The notes: generated by a model not told the origin, from the sequence alone. A DNA stretch of 64,000 bases from Phlebiopsis flavidoalba (GCA_035772785.1 JAOCPU010000038.1:62001-126000); one strand, 5' to 3'. Positions 1 through 11,390 are shown, counted from the stretch's first letter. Made by a program: numbers and translations.

Positions 1-1735
1 CATATCGGTCTGTTCCTCGTGCCTGTAGGTGTGTCGCAAATTCCGGGAGGTGATACACCAATCTGCCGCTCTTTCACACCGAATTGAATGCTATGTTGCG
101 GGCGTAGAGGATGGAAACAAGCAGCTGTACAGTCTGGAAGAACGCCGCTCCAGACTCCAGCTGTGGCGGTCATCGGTGGAAGAACGCACGCCAGCAATGG
201 GCCAGCTGAGCCCAGTTCAACGATAGAAATGCTTGGTGATACTTCCTATGCATGTGATGGGTCACTTCTGCTCCAGGTTTCAGAAGACTCACGAGAGATC
301 CTACTCTCGCGACTTCCCCTCCGAGAGCCGAGGAATCCAAGCCGAAAGCTGGCAGGAGGCTGTCAAACTTCACGTTCGATGTGGAGCTTTGTGCTCATGA
401 TCATAATCAAGGTTTGCTGGTTGTGATGGAAGCCATGTATGTGCGTATTTCTTTTTGCGACCTCTCATTGCTCATCGCACCTCCAGAGAACCCCGATACA
501 GCCAATGTCCATATTTTGTCGGACCGTACTGGTCTCGCTCACCCCTCAGCAGTAGAGCCGTTGATCCCTGTCAAAGACTGGCAGGGTGTTGATGTTGAAA
601 ACGCCGATGGACACATTTTTGGCGACTTTCTCGCTCTAGTCATGCGAAATGACGACGAGGACGAGGACGAAGCTCCTCCGCCGGACCCTTATGGACTGTG
701 GGGGCCTCGACTACGTATATACAACTGGAAGACAGGAGAACTACTCAAGGTAGGCATTTGCAGAGAAGCATGGAGCAGTTGTGCGTGTAACTCAAACGTG
801 GTACTTGTAGAACACCAACGACAAGCTTTCATGTCCAGCATTGCTCGACTAGATGGGCAAGCATGATCGACTTGGTGCCCATAAAGATTCTCCATGTGCG
901 AATCAACCCATGCCTCGCCGTTGTTGATGTTCTTCGTGGTGATAACGACATGCCCCTCCGATCAGAGGTGGAGCACGAATCGATCTTGGTGTTGTTGCAG
1001 CTACCGGCTATTCGCTTTCCTGCAGACCATAAGGGGGCCATTCTCCTGGATGGCCCCCTTGGGACATCGCGCCCTGACATCGCTCCCTTCTTCACATCCA
1101 ACGATTCAAGAGTACTGGTCCTGAACATCGACATCGGGCTGACCGAAGACAACCCTTATGGATGGCATGAGGACGAGGTTGATAGTTTGTGTACGCACAC
1201 ATTCATTATTCCCCGTGTCTGCCCTCACGTCGCGGTTGAAGGCGGTGAAGGAAGACCCAAAACAAGGTGGTTTTTTCTATCACGTGGGACGAGGAGAAGG
1301 CGTATCCTCGACCTGTAACAGTCCCCTTTTCTCCCTTGGACTCTATGGGGCCAAGACGCGCGGCTACTACCCGAAATCGTCGATCATAGAGAGCATCTGT
1401 GGATCACGGGTCTTGGTCCTGCGAGACATGGAGGCGAAAAACAGAGGTCCCTTGCTGTATATGACTTCAGGGTACCATGCCGTCAATGTTGGAAGATGTC
1501 GCGAACCTGCAAGATAATCCGGGAATGGGCGGTTAACATGTTTGGTGGGGACCCCACCCGCTTACGCATATTCCGCCTCCGTATCATCACTCGTCAGACG
1601 ACCCACTCGAAACAAGAAATCGTCTCTGTGTCGCTCCACTTCGGCGAGTGGTGATTGACGTCCCAATCAAGCACACGGACGGTATTGTGTACTATATGAA
1701 AGACGGTAATAGTTGTCGTTGACGAGAATGCACAA
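1..1735 (+). CDS. F-box family protein (copy A), 5' end cut by window edge, frame-interrupted
   Basis: I see a fragmented coding region of the mushroom F-box family whose C-terminal part carries a 'W-W-K-T-G' propeller-like repeat. Bases 32-90 read CRKFREVIHQSAALSHRIE, the segment that follows the F-box in copies B and C; the F-box itself would lie left of the window. The frame continues to YNWKTGELLK (about 718-749). A GT-AG intron at 750-838 joins in frame to the block opening at 839, which ends at a frame change near 1,290. Two further frame changes precede a last block (about 1,580-1,735) reading RNRLCVAPLRRVVID. F-box proteins usually bring substrates to SCF ubiquitin ligases; the substrate is unknown. 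An acidic run (DDEDEDE) lies near 650. The frame changes may be sequence error or true decay. Family assignment is fairly firm because copy C has a clear F-box. Confidence 0.6.
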
Positions 1736-3645
1736 CGGCCGTAAGCGCATGACCACTCTCGCGAGCCATTTGACTAACAGTTTTGCTTTGATCAAAAGTA
1801 TCAAGGTGTATTCGCTTTGTTGAACGTGGCGCAGTATCCCATATGGTCTCCCCTTAGGTGCATTAACGTCAGGTACAGTTGAGGAATAACTAGCTTCGCA
1901 CTATCAGGTGCTCTCTTACATCCGGATTTATTTTCTCTGCATACAAACAGTACCATACTTCCTCATGTCATTGAACTCCATATCTACTCTTCAAGTATGT
2001 TAGCCTGAAACATTTCGCGCCATCCAGTAATATGCCCCCTTTAGAAACGCTGTTGATCTTGGATAATCTATGACCAAGAAATGTCTCCGCTTCGCTCCGC
2101 CCGGCTTTGGATTCGACGGGCTCCAACGGAAGCTTTATTCAAACAGACCTGGACACGACACCACGGCCTTCTCCAGCGTGGATGAAAGATATGAGAACGG
2201 CTGCAAAGACTCATGATGAGCGCGTCTAGGCATCTTACCACTGACCTGATCTGGCCGACTTGTCTTGTCTATTAACCTTCGCCTCAAGAGCGACTGCTCG
2301 AGCTCGCAACAAACTGTGATACTGTACTAATTCGAAACCTGACCGGCGGCGGGTGTGACGTGGTGACACTTACAAACGCACCGGCGACAGCGGCGGTGGA
2401 CCGGACCCGGTGACGTGTGACACCGGGCGACTCCCAACGGGCGCCACACCCGCGCCGCAGGCGCGGTAAAATTCCGAGCCATAAGCGCCGCGCGAAACGA
2501 CGTGTCACACGCGGCGGCGGGGCTTGTAGGACATGGTGGACAAGGGGCGAGAAACCGACGGTTTTTGGCCCCTTAGTGACATTGTGACAGCCGTTTAGGT
2601 CGAATTAGTACAGTATGTGTATAGGGCTAGTGTCATGTGTGTTGATCGAGTCGCATTTGTCACAACACTGCTTCACCCGGAAATCACACCCTCAAGGAAA
2701 ATCAGCAGAAATTATGATATTAATAGATATCATTCTATGGTGCATCCGTAAAATGGATGATTGGAGAGTTAATCCGAGAGTAATCACCCGATTTACAGAC
2801 GAAGAAGTAATTTTCATCACACATTTCGGACATATTTCACTCGCGCTCAGCCCCATAGTGCTATCGACCTCAGCACTGACCAGTCAACTCAACCTCGAGC
2901 CGCGAAGGGCCCGGTGGCCGTTGCCGCCATCTCGGTGCTAACTTAGTCGGACCACTGAGGTGAAACCGAAAATGAAACCGCGGGCTGAGCCTACACACTA
3001 TCTACGAGGTTTGCAAGCTGGTACAGTATATGATGAGCCCACGCCCTCTGCCTCTTGGTCCAAGAGCCATGTGCTTTTATAACCTTTACGCAATGTGCGC
3101 TCCGTTCCATCCGGGAGCGGACGGCCGAACGGGGTACCGAAGTGAAGAAGCCGTGGTCGCTGTCTTGAGGAAGAGGATGCGAGTGACCCCCGTGTTACCC
3201 CGAAGAAAGATTTTCTCTCGGAATTGCCGGCAATATATAAGTGAGGAGGGAGTCTACGCTGGCCAAGGGTAAGTAACGCGCCCCAACGAATAGAACGAAA
3301 TAGTGATGTTGGGGGGCCATATGGGTAATATAAGAGTGATCTATAAACATATCATAATAGTTGACCCACGAATGTGTGATTATCTATTAAAATAGCATTT
3401 TTATCGTTGATGTGGACAAGCAGAAACCGTAAGTTTGGCCAGAGTTGTCCATAGCTGAGGTCTAAGTGCTCAGAGATAGACGACGGCTTTAGACTCTTCC
3501 TGAGCATAGGCCGCCCGCGACGGACTGTAATCGGGAGTAAAGATGATTCTCGCTGAGACTGCATCGATTGAAAGTGTTGCAGCCACATAGAACAAGCCAA
3601 TGGTTGCTTTCACATTAAGAGGTAGGGACTCGCCAATCTGGTCGT
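1736..3645. other. Intergenic region, no gene seen
   Basis: No frame gives a convincing protein. Bases 2,340-2,600 are GC-rich and contain several copies of GTGACA or its complement TGTCAC close to short GC hairpins, such as CCGCGCCGCAGGCGCGG at 2,450-2,467. This could be a small mobile-element remnant. Nothing recognisable lies between 2,600 and 3,645. Confidence 0.5.
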
Positions 3646-3984
3646 TGTCTGTTCGACATCGAACGCGCTCACGTGTAGACGCGTCTCGGACGCGTCGCGC
3701 TTTGTTTAATTATTTGCCACACTTTTGTATCTCCGCTTTCGGCACAGTCGCTCGCAACTCTGCACTTCCAACCTTCCTCATCTCTCTCTCTTCGGGAATT
3801 CACCCCGTCGCCCTTCATTCGTTCGATCCTACTCTCATTTAATGCCCGCATAATTTTCATCATGATCATCTCTCACTCCTTCGTTCATTCTCCTTTTGCC
3901 ATGCGCGTCGGCATTGGCGCTGCTGGTCCTCAGTTTCAAGCTCCTCCTCGTTTTCCCCCAGGCCTGTTCCCCATCACCGCGCCT

Positions 3985-5190
3985 TTCGTTAGCAAGTACC
4001 GTCGTCTATCTACTGCTGCGAAGGTCACCTGGAAGAAGGCCAAACGCGAGATTGGGACTGCTCCTGGAAACACTGGCGATGTTGAGAGCTCGAACGCAAG
4101 ACTGCCCGGGACCGTGCTCTGTCTAGGCTTGTTCGCTTGAAGGTGGCTCACGCTGAAGGCACCGAGGATGGCTGTTTCGACGTCGACACCGGACCGGAGG
4201 CCCCATTGTCAAGAAGCGCAAGATTTTGGCTGTGCTTCCCCCTCGTGTGGTGTGTATTGCGAAGTTGGATTTGTATATCGCGCTGACGGGTGTACAATGT
4301 AGTTCTCCAGCTACACTGCGACAGGGCCCGCCCCTCGCTGGTGCAAGAAGGTACCTGTTCATTTACCTGGCTTGCTTAACACAAGTGCTAAAATCCCTCT
4401 GAACCAACCAGCTTCCGCGTCGTACAAAGCCGATGGATGTCGACGTCAAGATCGAACACGACGAGCCCATGGTCGTCTCTCCCATCATGGACGACGGTTC
4501 TGCGCCAAGACCTTTTTGTCGCTGGGCCTACTAGCGGTCTCAACCTGCTTGTTCACGCTATCGACCAGCTTGGACTCTACCCCGCGAGCCTCCGTTCTGA
4601 ACCTCCAGTCTCTCCTGAAATCTGCGCAACCAAGGGAGCCGACTTCTTGAACACTCCGCTCGCAAGGCGGCCCTGCTGCACTTCTCTCGCCGCTTATCGA
4701 AGTTGCGGACAGCGTTATCGGGGACTCGGATGATGATGAGACGATGGGATGGACGAGGACAGCCTGTTCGGCGACTACCTGGAGTCCATGGACGTCGAGG
4801 ACGAGGGCGCTGTGGCTGGCGATGACTTGACTAACGACCTTTTGGGGTCTCGCAATTGGGTTGCACGGCGCGTGGGGTAGCCAGAGCACGCTAGTCGACG
4901 ACGTCGAGGACTACAAGATGGACATCGAAGACATTGCAGTCGACGACGACTACATGGACCTCGACGACACGCTCGGCGACGAGGACATCGACATGGCAGA
5001 CGCCGGTGCCCCGAGCAAGTTCAACCTGAAGAAGGTCCTGAAGCGCATTATGAGAGACCCGCGGTCAAGACTCTTGCTGTGGACCGGATGACTGCGAAGC
5101 GGTTCAAGCCTTACAACGCTGAACGGTCGTACTCGTCGTCGGCTCAAGACTTGGCTCTCTGCCATTTAACGCCTTCGGTCTCCTCAAGAC
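3985..5190 (+). pseudogene. Repeat-borne acidic protein fragment (copy 1), frame-broken
   Basis: Pieces of one protein can be followed across the three repeat copies. A basic N-terminal part reads TWKKAKREIGTAP (about 4,027-4,070) and continues LKVAHAEG and KKRKILAVLPP. A probable intron (about 4,350-4,410, starting GTACCTGTTCAT and ending CCAG) follows. The next part begins MDVDVK (4,434) and includes VVSPIM. The end is strongly acidic, with MDIEDIAVDDDYMDLDD (about 4,918-4,965) and KKVLKRIMRDPR. The frame is broken several times, at different places in each copy. I do not recognise the family. Retention of amino-acid pattern in three copies argues that an ancestor was translated. It could be a captured host gene or an element-encoded accessory protein. 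Confidence 0.5.
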
Positions 5191-5582
5191 CTCCTCGCAT
5201 GCATACGACCACACACGAACATATCGTTATTCGTAACTTATCGGACTCTACGACTTTTCCCGCGACGGACGACTCCTCGGCCGACGTCGATGTCTCACTC
5301 TCTTCCGTCTCTCCTTTTCTCTATCTCTGGTCTCCTCTCTCTCTTCTCATTCTCGGCCTCATCATCTCTGGACCTCATTTACGCTTGGTCTCATCTCTCG
5401 CATATGGATTGGATTTTGGATTTCTCGCCTACTTGGTTTCATCGGCGCCTGCAGCATCTTCAACACCAACATCTTCAGAACGTACACAAGGCTCGCATCG
5501 CATTTGGATCCGATTCGCAATCTTTTAATCTTGTTTTTATCTCTTGGCATTTCCATTGTCTCTCTTCGATTCTCTCTTCCTC

Positions 5583-5681
5583 TCATAAAAAAAAAGGAAA
5601 AAAAAGAAAAAAGAAAAAAGAAAAAGAAAAAAAGAAAAAAAGAAAAAAGAAAAGATAATAAAAAAAGAATAATAAAAAAGC
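5583..5681 (+). repeat. A-rich (A/G) tract of repeat copy 1
   Basis: A run of about 100 bases made almost only of A with scattered G directly follows a pyrimidine-rich stretch (CTCTCTTCCTCTCAT). The same junction occurs at 18,117 and 25,627. It may be a decayed poly(A) tail that marks the end of one module inside the composite repeat. Confidence 0.8.
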
Positions 5682-5979
5682 TCAAAAACATCTCCCTTTC
5701 ATCTCAATTTCCTCTCTTTTCGTGTCCCTCCCCTTCGTTGTTCGGGCCTCCAGTATCGCACTGTCACTCAGCTTCCCAGCAAGTCGTCGATTCTTCTCAT
5801 TCGGCGCCCATCTCTTTCTCTCCCGTCTTACCACTTCTCGATTTACCCATCGTCTCGGCTTGTCAACGCAACCCGGATTCAAGTTTCCACTCCTCAATCT
5901 ACCCCTCCGGAGCTAGTCGACGCTCCCGCGCTGGTCGCTCACACCAACCACTCCCGGTCTCGTGAGGCCCAATGCCTTG

Positions 5980-6490
5980 AGAATGCGGCTCTCGACGTCT
6001 CGACCGCACGTCTCTCCATTTGAAGTGAGTTCCCGCTGTTTCTGAGTTTTGACTTGATCTGACTCTTCCATCCAGACGGCTTCGTGCCGCTATAGGGACT
6101 TACCCGACGCCTCGCAGCGGTTCCTCGCGTCGTCTCCACAGGTGAGTCCGCCCATCTTTTGCACTCTCGGATTCTATCTGACCCGTGTAGTACAAGACAT
6201 GTTGCGACCTATCAAGTCGCACTGACATTCGATCGGCTGATGGCGCGTCCTCGTTCTTCCGGGACGCGTCGCGATGGATCGCGTCAGGCTTTCAGTCCTC
6301 GCGAGACTGGCAGCCTGACGGGACCGCTGCCGCAGAAGACCAGCCCCCGAGCTACGATCCTCACGCTCGGTCAGAATCACGACCCTCCCTCGTTCGAGGA
6401 CAGTCTATCACCTCCACGTTCATTATCAATCCCGGCATTAGAGGAGACCACCTCCCTCCTCGATCCCCCCGTCACTTGGGGTCAACAGTA
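5980..6490 (+). pseudogene. Second spliced-looking coding segment inside repeat copy 1
   Basis: Downstream of the A-rich tract there is a second protein-like module. An intron-like stretch begins GTGAGTTCCCGCTGTTTCTG near 6,025 and ends CAG near 6,077; the same stretch is found in copies 2 and 3. Further on, a frame reads SRWIASGFQSSRDW and then EDQPPSYDP (about 6,270-6,360). Copy 3 gives SRWVASGFQSSRDL and KDQPPSHDP at about 26,300-26,390, so the protein pattern is kept. I do not recognise the family. It is broken in this copy and badly eroded in copy 2. Confidence 0.4.
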
Positions 6491-6814
6491 GCATCGTGAC
6501 GATACGACTTACCAGCACGGTCCGTTTGATGTTCACTGTCCTCTTCCCATTTGTTGCATGACATGATTGCGTACGTACCTCCCACTCCTTGATGTTTGAT
6601 TGTAGACTCATCGCAGATCGAACAGCATCCTCACGCTTCAAAACGGATTTTCTTGCTATCGAATCCCGCCCCCCCCTCTTTCGTCTTTTGCCGCTCTGGG
6701 CGCCCAACTGTTGTCGTCTTCGAATTGTTATCGTGCATCCCATCCACCACACGCACCACTCTCCTCCACATTGCACGTCTCCTCGCTCGAATCGTCTCAG
6801 GCACGTTTTGTCGC

Positions 6815-6930
6815 GCTTTGTTCGTCGCCTCTCGCTCACGCTCATCCTGCTCTCAACCTTATATACTCATCTCTCGCTCATCTCGCTCTCGCTCGCGCTC
6901 ATATCACTCGTCACTGGGTTTGCCCTCACA
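6815..6930 (+). repeat. CTCGCT-type simple repeat in repeat copy 1
   Basis: A pyrimidine-rich stretch made of CTCGCT, CTCGCG and CTCATCG variants. The equivalent positions in copies 2 and 3 are longer. Spurious long frames here are a by-product of the low-complexity sequence. Confidence 0.7.
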
Positions 6931-7989
6931 CTACCCCACCCCAGCTCTCGCTACTACTCGCTCACCTTCATCCTCATGACTTTTTATGAGTGCGTTCATT
7001 GTCTTTTCTTTTCCCTGGGTCTTGTTCTAATCACCGCTGGTTGTAACAGTCGTTTATCACGTACCACCTCCCACATACCTATTTGCACCATCTATATACG
7101 CCCAGTGCTCGCTCGCCTTCCTTTCGCATACCCGACTCGTGCATCACTCGCACCTCGCCTCGTGCTTCTGCTCGCACGCTGAATGCAACGTCAGCCACAT
7201 CATCTCCTACCCCCCAGTGCTTCCGCAGTGCCCATACCCCGTATGCCCGATCCGCAGTGCCCAATTCCCCGCCTAGGTGCTCAGCCACAAAGTGGCCTTA
7301 TTCTCACTCAGTACAACACACAAAGGCCTTGGCCCACCCACACACCTAGCTCCAGGTTGCAAACGCCCCAAAATGCCTCATTCTACACGCCGCACGCCTC
7401 TGTGGTTGCGGCCGACGGCCGCCGCGATCATCCTATCGACATTCCTATCAGCCTTACTTTCAAACTACATGTCCACACCGTAATCCCGACTCCACAGGTC
7501 CTACCACTTAGACCTGCGTCAATGACGGAACCCCTTCGCACCGTTGAATCCACCCGCGCCGCCCGGAAGGATTGGTTCCTCCGTGGCACGGTCCCAGACC
7601 AAGTCGTTGATGCACTGCCGGAACCTGTCGCGTGCCAGCTCGGTCGCATGGAGCTCCCGGCGTTTGTCGTCGACCAGTACCTCGAGCCCTCCCACCGGCT
7701 CGCGCAGTATAGTTGCCTCAGATAGTCTTGTTTCACTCTACCTTCATTCCTTTCGGGGCTCTATTCTACACTGTTCCATCTCTAATTCCCTATTGCAACG
7801 CATACATCTCGCTGCATGGAATATGCCTTGCTCAATTACACTCTGGAGAACCATATCAAATCTACCGTCTGTTGTCACAGCGCTCACACCATGCTATTTG
7901 TTACTTAGTCCGGAAAAACACAGCAGCAGGGCACGTCGTGCGACTGTTATTGAATGTCCTGTATGATTTGATCACAAAATCCACGTTTA

Positions 7990-8491
7990 GCCTTACGGGG
8001 CCAAGGCGAAGCACGGCTCGCGCCGCAATTCACAAACCGGTGGTGAGCGCTCGACATGGTCGAGGCGTTGGACTCGACGATTTCTTGAGCGCGATGCACA
8101 TGACTGCAACGGATCGACTGGACATATCGTGTTCCACATCTACGAGCTTTCTGCGACCAACATCGACTACTTCAAGAACTACATCCACCGCCATGGGCAC
8201 ACAAGTACGGCAAGCCGACGCGGATGACTGAGGTAATTACTCCCCCTTTTTCGTCTCGAGACTCACATGCAGTAACTTATCTGACGCTGAAATGCGTGTA
8301 GTTCGGCGCGTCGGGCTCGACTCAGGACCAGCAGAACTTTCCTGACGAGATGCTGCCCCTTCCTCGACGCGCCTCTAGCTACGATGGAGCGCTACGCGCG
8401 TACTTTATGGCGGCCAGCATCCTGGCTGATCCCACGTCGACAACAGAGCGACAACCTCTCCGCGCTGGCCAGACCTACAACTTTGTCTAAG
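7990..8491 (+). pseudogene. C-terminal remnant of a GH128 (asl1-like) glycoside hydrolase
   Basis: The C-terminal third of a secreted glycosyl-hydrolase catalytic core (Pfam Glyco_hydro_cc, GH128, endo-beta-1,3-glucanase fold) can be read. Pieces are GLDDFL (about 8,068), GHIVFHIYELSATNIDYF (about 8,120-8,175), then KYGKPTRMTE. A GT-AG intron (about 8,232-8,301, from GTAATTACT to GTGTAG) joins TE to FGASGSTQDQQNF. The TEFG join fits the family, where a Glu in 'W-T-E-F' is catalytic. The frame then shifts, and the reading closes at about 8,489 after LRAGQTYNFV. The N-terminal two thirds are missing: the sequence to the left is the end of repeat copy 1. I infer that insertion or rearrangement cut the gene. 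Confidence 0.65.
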
Positions 8492-9645
8492 TCCCACACT
8501 CAGTAGAAAGACCATACGGCCGCCCGGGGCGGCGTCCCCCGCAAGCTTGGATGTGCTTGCTGCCAATTACGATTTAGTGAATAATACATCGGTTTTCCAA
8601 TGGCGTGTATTTGGATTGGGAATTGGGGATCTTTCCTAACCCAAAATTTCGTCTTCGAAAGCGTGGGGAACGTGTGACTTTTTGTTACTGTTCGATTCAA
8701 AAACGGGAGGGCGTCCTCTCGGGCGTCTCTACCAACCTTGAGAGAACCCTACGGTTTCTTTTCAATACAAATTTTGAATCAAAACTTGCGTCCGTTTATT
8801 TTCTGACATTGTCGTACATGGATCTTGACCTCTGAATATTGCCCTACTAACTATGTCAGAACCCCTGCAAAACTACCCGCCTCATCCAGGTTCCCCGCCA
8901 AGTCGTATACGCTAACGCGTCCGATCTTTGATCAACTACAATACATCCGCGTGGCGGTTAATGCAGCTAGCCACTATACTTCACGACGAACACTTTGCAG
9001 TTCCAAGAATTAGCGCCACGCTTCTGTCCACCGTGCTCTTACTCTTTCCAGAGGTACATGACGAGCTGTCTGTTCTAGGTTGGTGTTTTTAGTGGGTATA
9101 CTAAAAACATTCATACTGCAGTTATAATATGTAATTATTGTAGAGATTATTGATGTTAGTGCTCTCTGTTACCATTGCCCACATTGACGTCACAAGTGCA
9201 TTCGTGTTGCTGCAACTTCGTCGAGTTTTCGGGCAGTCTCCCGTGCGCCACATACGGTTTTTGATGGCTTCTGCTTTCCGAGAGTACAGGCGGGCTGCAC
9301 AGTGTGAAATCTCAGCCGTTAGACATAACCAATATGAACGCCTAGATAACAGCCATTAACGAAGTTAGCCTACACCAGTTTGAATGAACGCTACAAAATT
9401 TCTCTGTCAGTTTTGTTATCCTTGTTCATTTGGATATTCATTTTGCCTCTATTTGGGCACAACCAGTTGTCCATGACTCATAATTTCAGCCCTACGTGGT
9501 GGCCAGCCACATGCACTAATGCAGGCTACATTAGCAAGTTGTTCTTGGAGTGTCATTCTCACCAACTACTCAATTGAGACTAGTATACATGTATACATTG
9601 GAATTATTGTAAGATTGGTTGGCAAGCCTGTCCAGGGGGTACTAT
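8492..9645. other. Intergenic region, no gene seen
   Basis: AT-richer than its neighbours, with only short frames lacking any recognisable motif. No repeat or RNA gene is evident. Confidence 0.5.
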
Positions 9646-9689
9646 AAAAAAACCCAACGTCCCGAGTCCGTCGAGACTGTGCTTGTTGT

Positions 9690-10365
9690 GTTGTGTTCGG
9701 ACTTGTTGCGGCCGCTTCGTCGTTCGCGCTGGGTTCGGCCTCGTCGCAGCCAGTCCTCGTTTGCGGCTGGGCTCAGCCTGTGATCGCGACGGCCTTGTCG
9801 CGTTGGTGTCTTTTGGCCTTGTCGCGGCCCCGCCGTCCTCTTCGCGGCCATAACTAGTCAGTGTCCTGTTTGGCCTTGTCACGGCCGTCTTCGTCGCGGC
9901 TGTCCTCGTCGCGCTGGGTTCGGCCTCGTTGCAGCTGTCCTCGGTTTGAGCTGGGTTTCGGCTCGTCGCAGCCGTCCTCGTCGCGGCTGTCCTCGTCGCG
10001 CTGTGGTTTCGGCCTCGTCGCAGCGCGTCCTCGTTGAAGCTGGGTTCGGCCTTGTCGCAGCCGTCCTCGTTGCGCTGGGCTCCAGCCATTGTCGCGACCC
10101 GGCCTCGTCGCGTTGTGTTTGGCCTTGTCGCGGCTGTCCTCTTCGCAGCCGTCCTCGTTGAGCTGGGTTCGGCCTCGTCGCAGCCGTCCTCGTTGCGCTG
10201 GGCTCAGCCTTGTCGCGGCTGTCCTCTTCGCGGCCATACTATTCGCGTCCTGTTTGGCCTTTGTCAACGGCCGTCTTTGTCGCGGCTGTCCTCGTCGTGC
10301 TGGGTTCGGCCTCGTCGCGGCTGTCCTCGTCGCAGCCGTCCTCGTCGCGCTGGGAGGTCGCGCGT
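9690..10365 (-). repeat. Codon-phased GC-rich minisatellite
   Basis: The block is built from a 15-base unit of the form GCYGTCCTCGTCGCR and a longer unit of about 35-36 bases (GGGTTCGGCCTCGTCGCA plus flanks), interleaved many times. Because many units are multiples of three, all frames stay open for long stretches on both strands. One minus-strand frame gives repeats of R-D-E-D-[SG]; another gives A-T-R-T-A-type repeats. No start context, intron or non-repetitive domain supports a real gene, so I list it as a repeat. It could still be the repeat region of a protein whose unique ends have been lost. Confidence 0.8.
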
Positions 10366-10389
10366 CGCACGCGAACCCGTGGCCTGTAT

Positions 10390-11390
10390 GCATGACAAAC
10401 GGCCCCGTTAGCGGTGCGTCGACGCATCCTAGAGGTCTTCAAATGAAAAGACGACCTGTATTCGCTCCCAGGTGTCTTCGGTGTGCGTTTCTGCACATAG
10501 GAGGGGGCCTGCGAACGGAGAATAGTAGAGGAGCAGTAGAGGGGATGCACCGTAGCTGGCGAGCTCGCGGGCTCGCGGCGGCAGTCAAAGAACATAGAAT
10601 GTAGACATCACTTACCGTTTCCGAGAGTACACGTGCTCTTGGAGGCATGTGCGTCGCGGAGCTGAGGGCGCGGTCGCGCGAGTTTTCAGTTTGGTGCGTG
10701 CGCGCGGAGAACCAGCGACGCACCTAGTACCAACGAGCTCCCATGCTCGTTGGTATCCACCTGAAGCTAGGAAGTGTGCCATGCACACCTTCCCAGTCTC
10801 CTACGATCTTCTCCGACTGTCGATATCGCCGCCGCGCTTGTAGGTATAACACGGCCGTTGAGGGCGAGGTCGTTTTGGTGCGCGCATTGAACGGCTATGG
10901 GCGGCGAAGGTAACAAAAGAGCTAAAAGAGAGGGTAGGCAGGGGCTCAGAGAACTCCAGAGAGGGTCCCCGGGTGAAGACAAGGGCGGCATGGAGCCGCC
11001 GTTCTCGTGAACGACGGCGGAGGATGGGGAGTGCGAGCAGAAGAGTTGCGGGGCGCTCCGGACTTGGAAACTCGACGAGCGGCAAGCGCTCCGGGGTTTC
11101 TCCGAGGCTCGCTCGCTCGCGCGCGCTGCCTTGGTGAAGCTCGCTATCTTCAAGCTTCAGGCCTCGGCCGCGTGGCAGCTCTTCTACCCGCGGCACTGAG
11201 CTTCTCGACGACGCCCACGAGCAGTGCGCGCCCTCGGCGTGCTCTTCCATGACTCAATGGACCCCAAGGAGGAGGCGGAGGACATCGACCTCCTCGGCAG
11301 CGGCGGCTCTGGCGCCTGCCCGAGTTCGCAGCCGTTCGCAGGGCCGCCGCACGCGTCATGGCATCGTACTTCGTTGGAATCGACGTGTCG
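10390..11390. other. GC-rich region without a supported gene
   Basis: Open frames exist on both strands because the region is GC-rich, but none shows a known motif. Bases 10,990-11,020 contain a short hairpin around GCCGTTCTCGTGAACGACGGC. I see nothing else to annotate. Confidence 0.4.

Larger units (their letters stand above)
3646..7986 (+). repeat. Large dispersed repeat, copy 1 (about 4.3 kb)
   Basis: This is the first of three co-oriented copies, colinear with 16,497-20,812 and 23,555-28,002. Shared landmarks in order are: a start block with GACGCGTC repeats and TTTGTATCTCCGCTTTCGGC; a protein-like segment with TWKKAKREIGTAP; an acidic DE-rich segment; a pyrimidine tract followed by an A-rich tract; a second spliced-looking segment; CTCGCT-rich sequence; CCGCAGTGCC-type repeats; and an end block with TTACTTAGTCCG and TGTTATTGAAT. 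I found no reverse transcriptase, integrase, DDE transposase or Rep/helicase motif. No long terminal repeats or clear terminal inverted repeats are visible. It is therefore either a non-autonomous mobile element or a duplicated genomic segment. Ends were set by eye from where similarity to copies 2 and 3 stops. Confidence 0.75.

Noticed and set aside
6589..7182. Hydrophobic-looking frame of about 197 codons in repeat copy 1
   Set aside because: It is generated by the CTCGCT/CTCATC low-complexity tract; frames in copies 2 and 3 differ and no motif is shared.
9690..10365. CRISPR-like array
   Set aside because: The units are contiguous variants without unique spacers of constant length, and the genome is eukaryotic.
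9604..10393. Long open frames on both strands (up to about 180 codons)
   Set aside because: They exist because the minisatellite unit length is a multiple of three. There is no unique domain, start context or splice structure.
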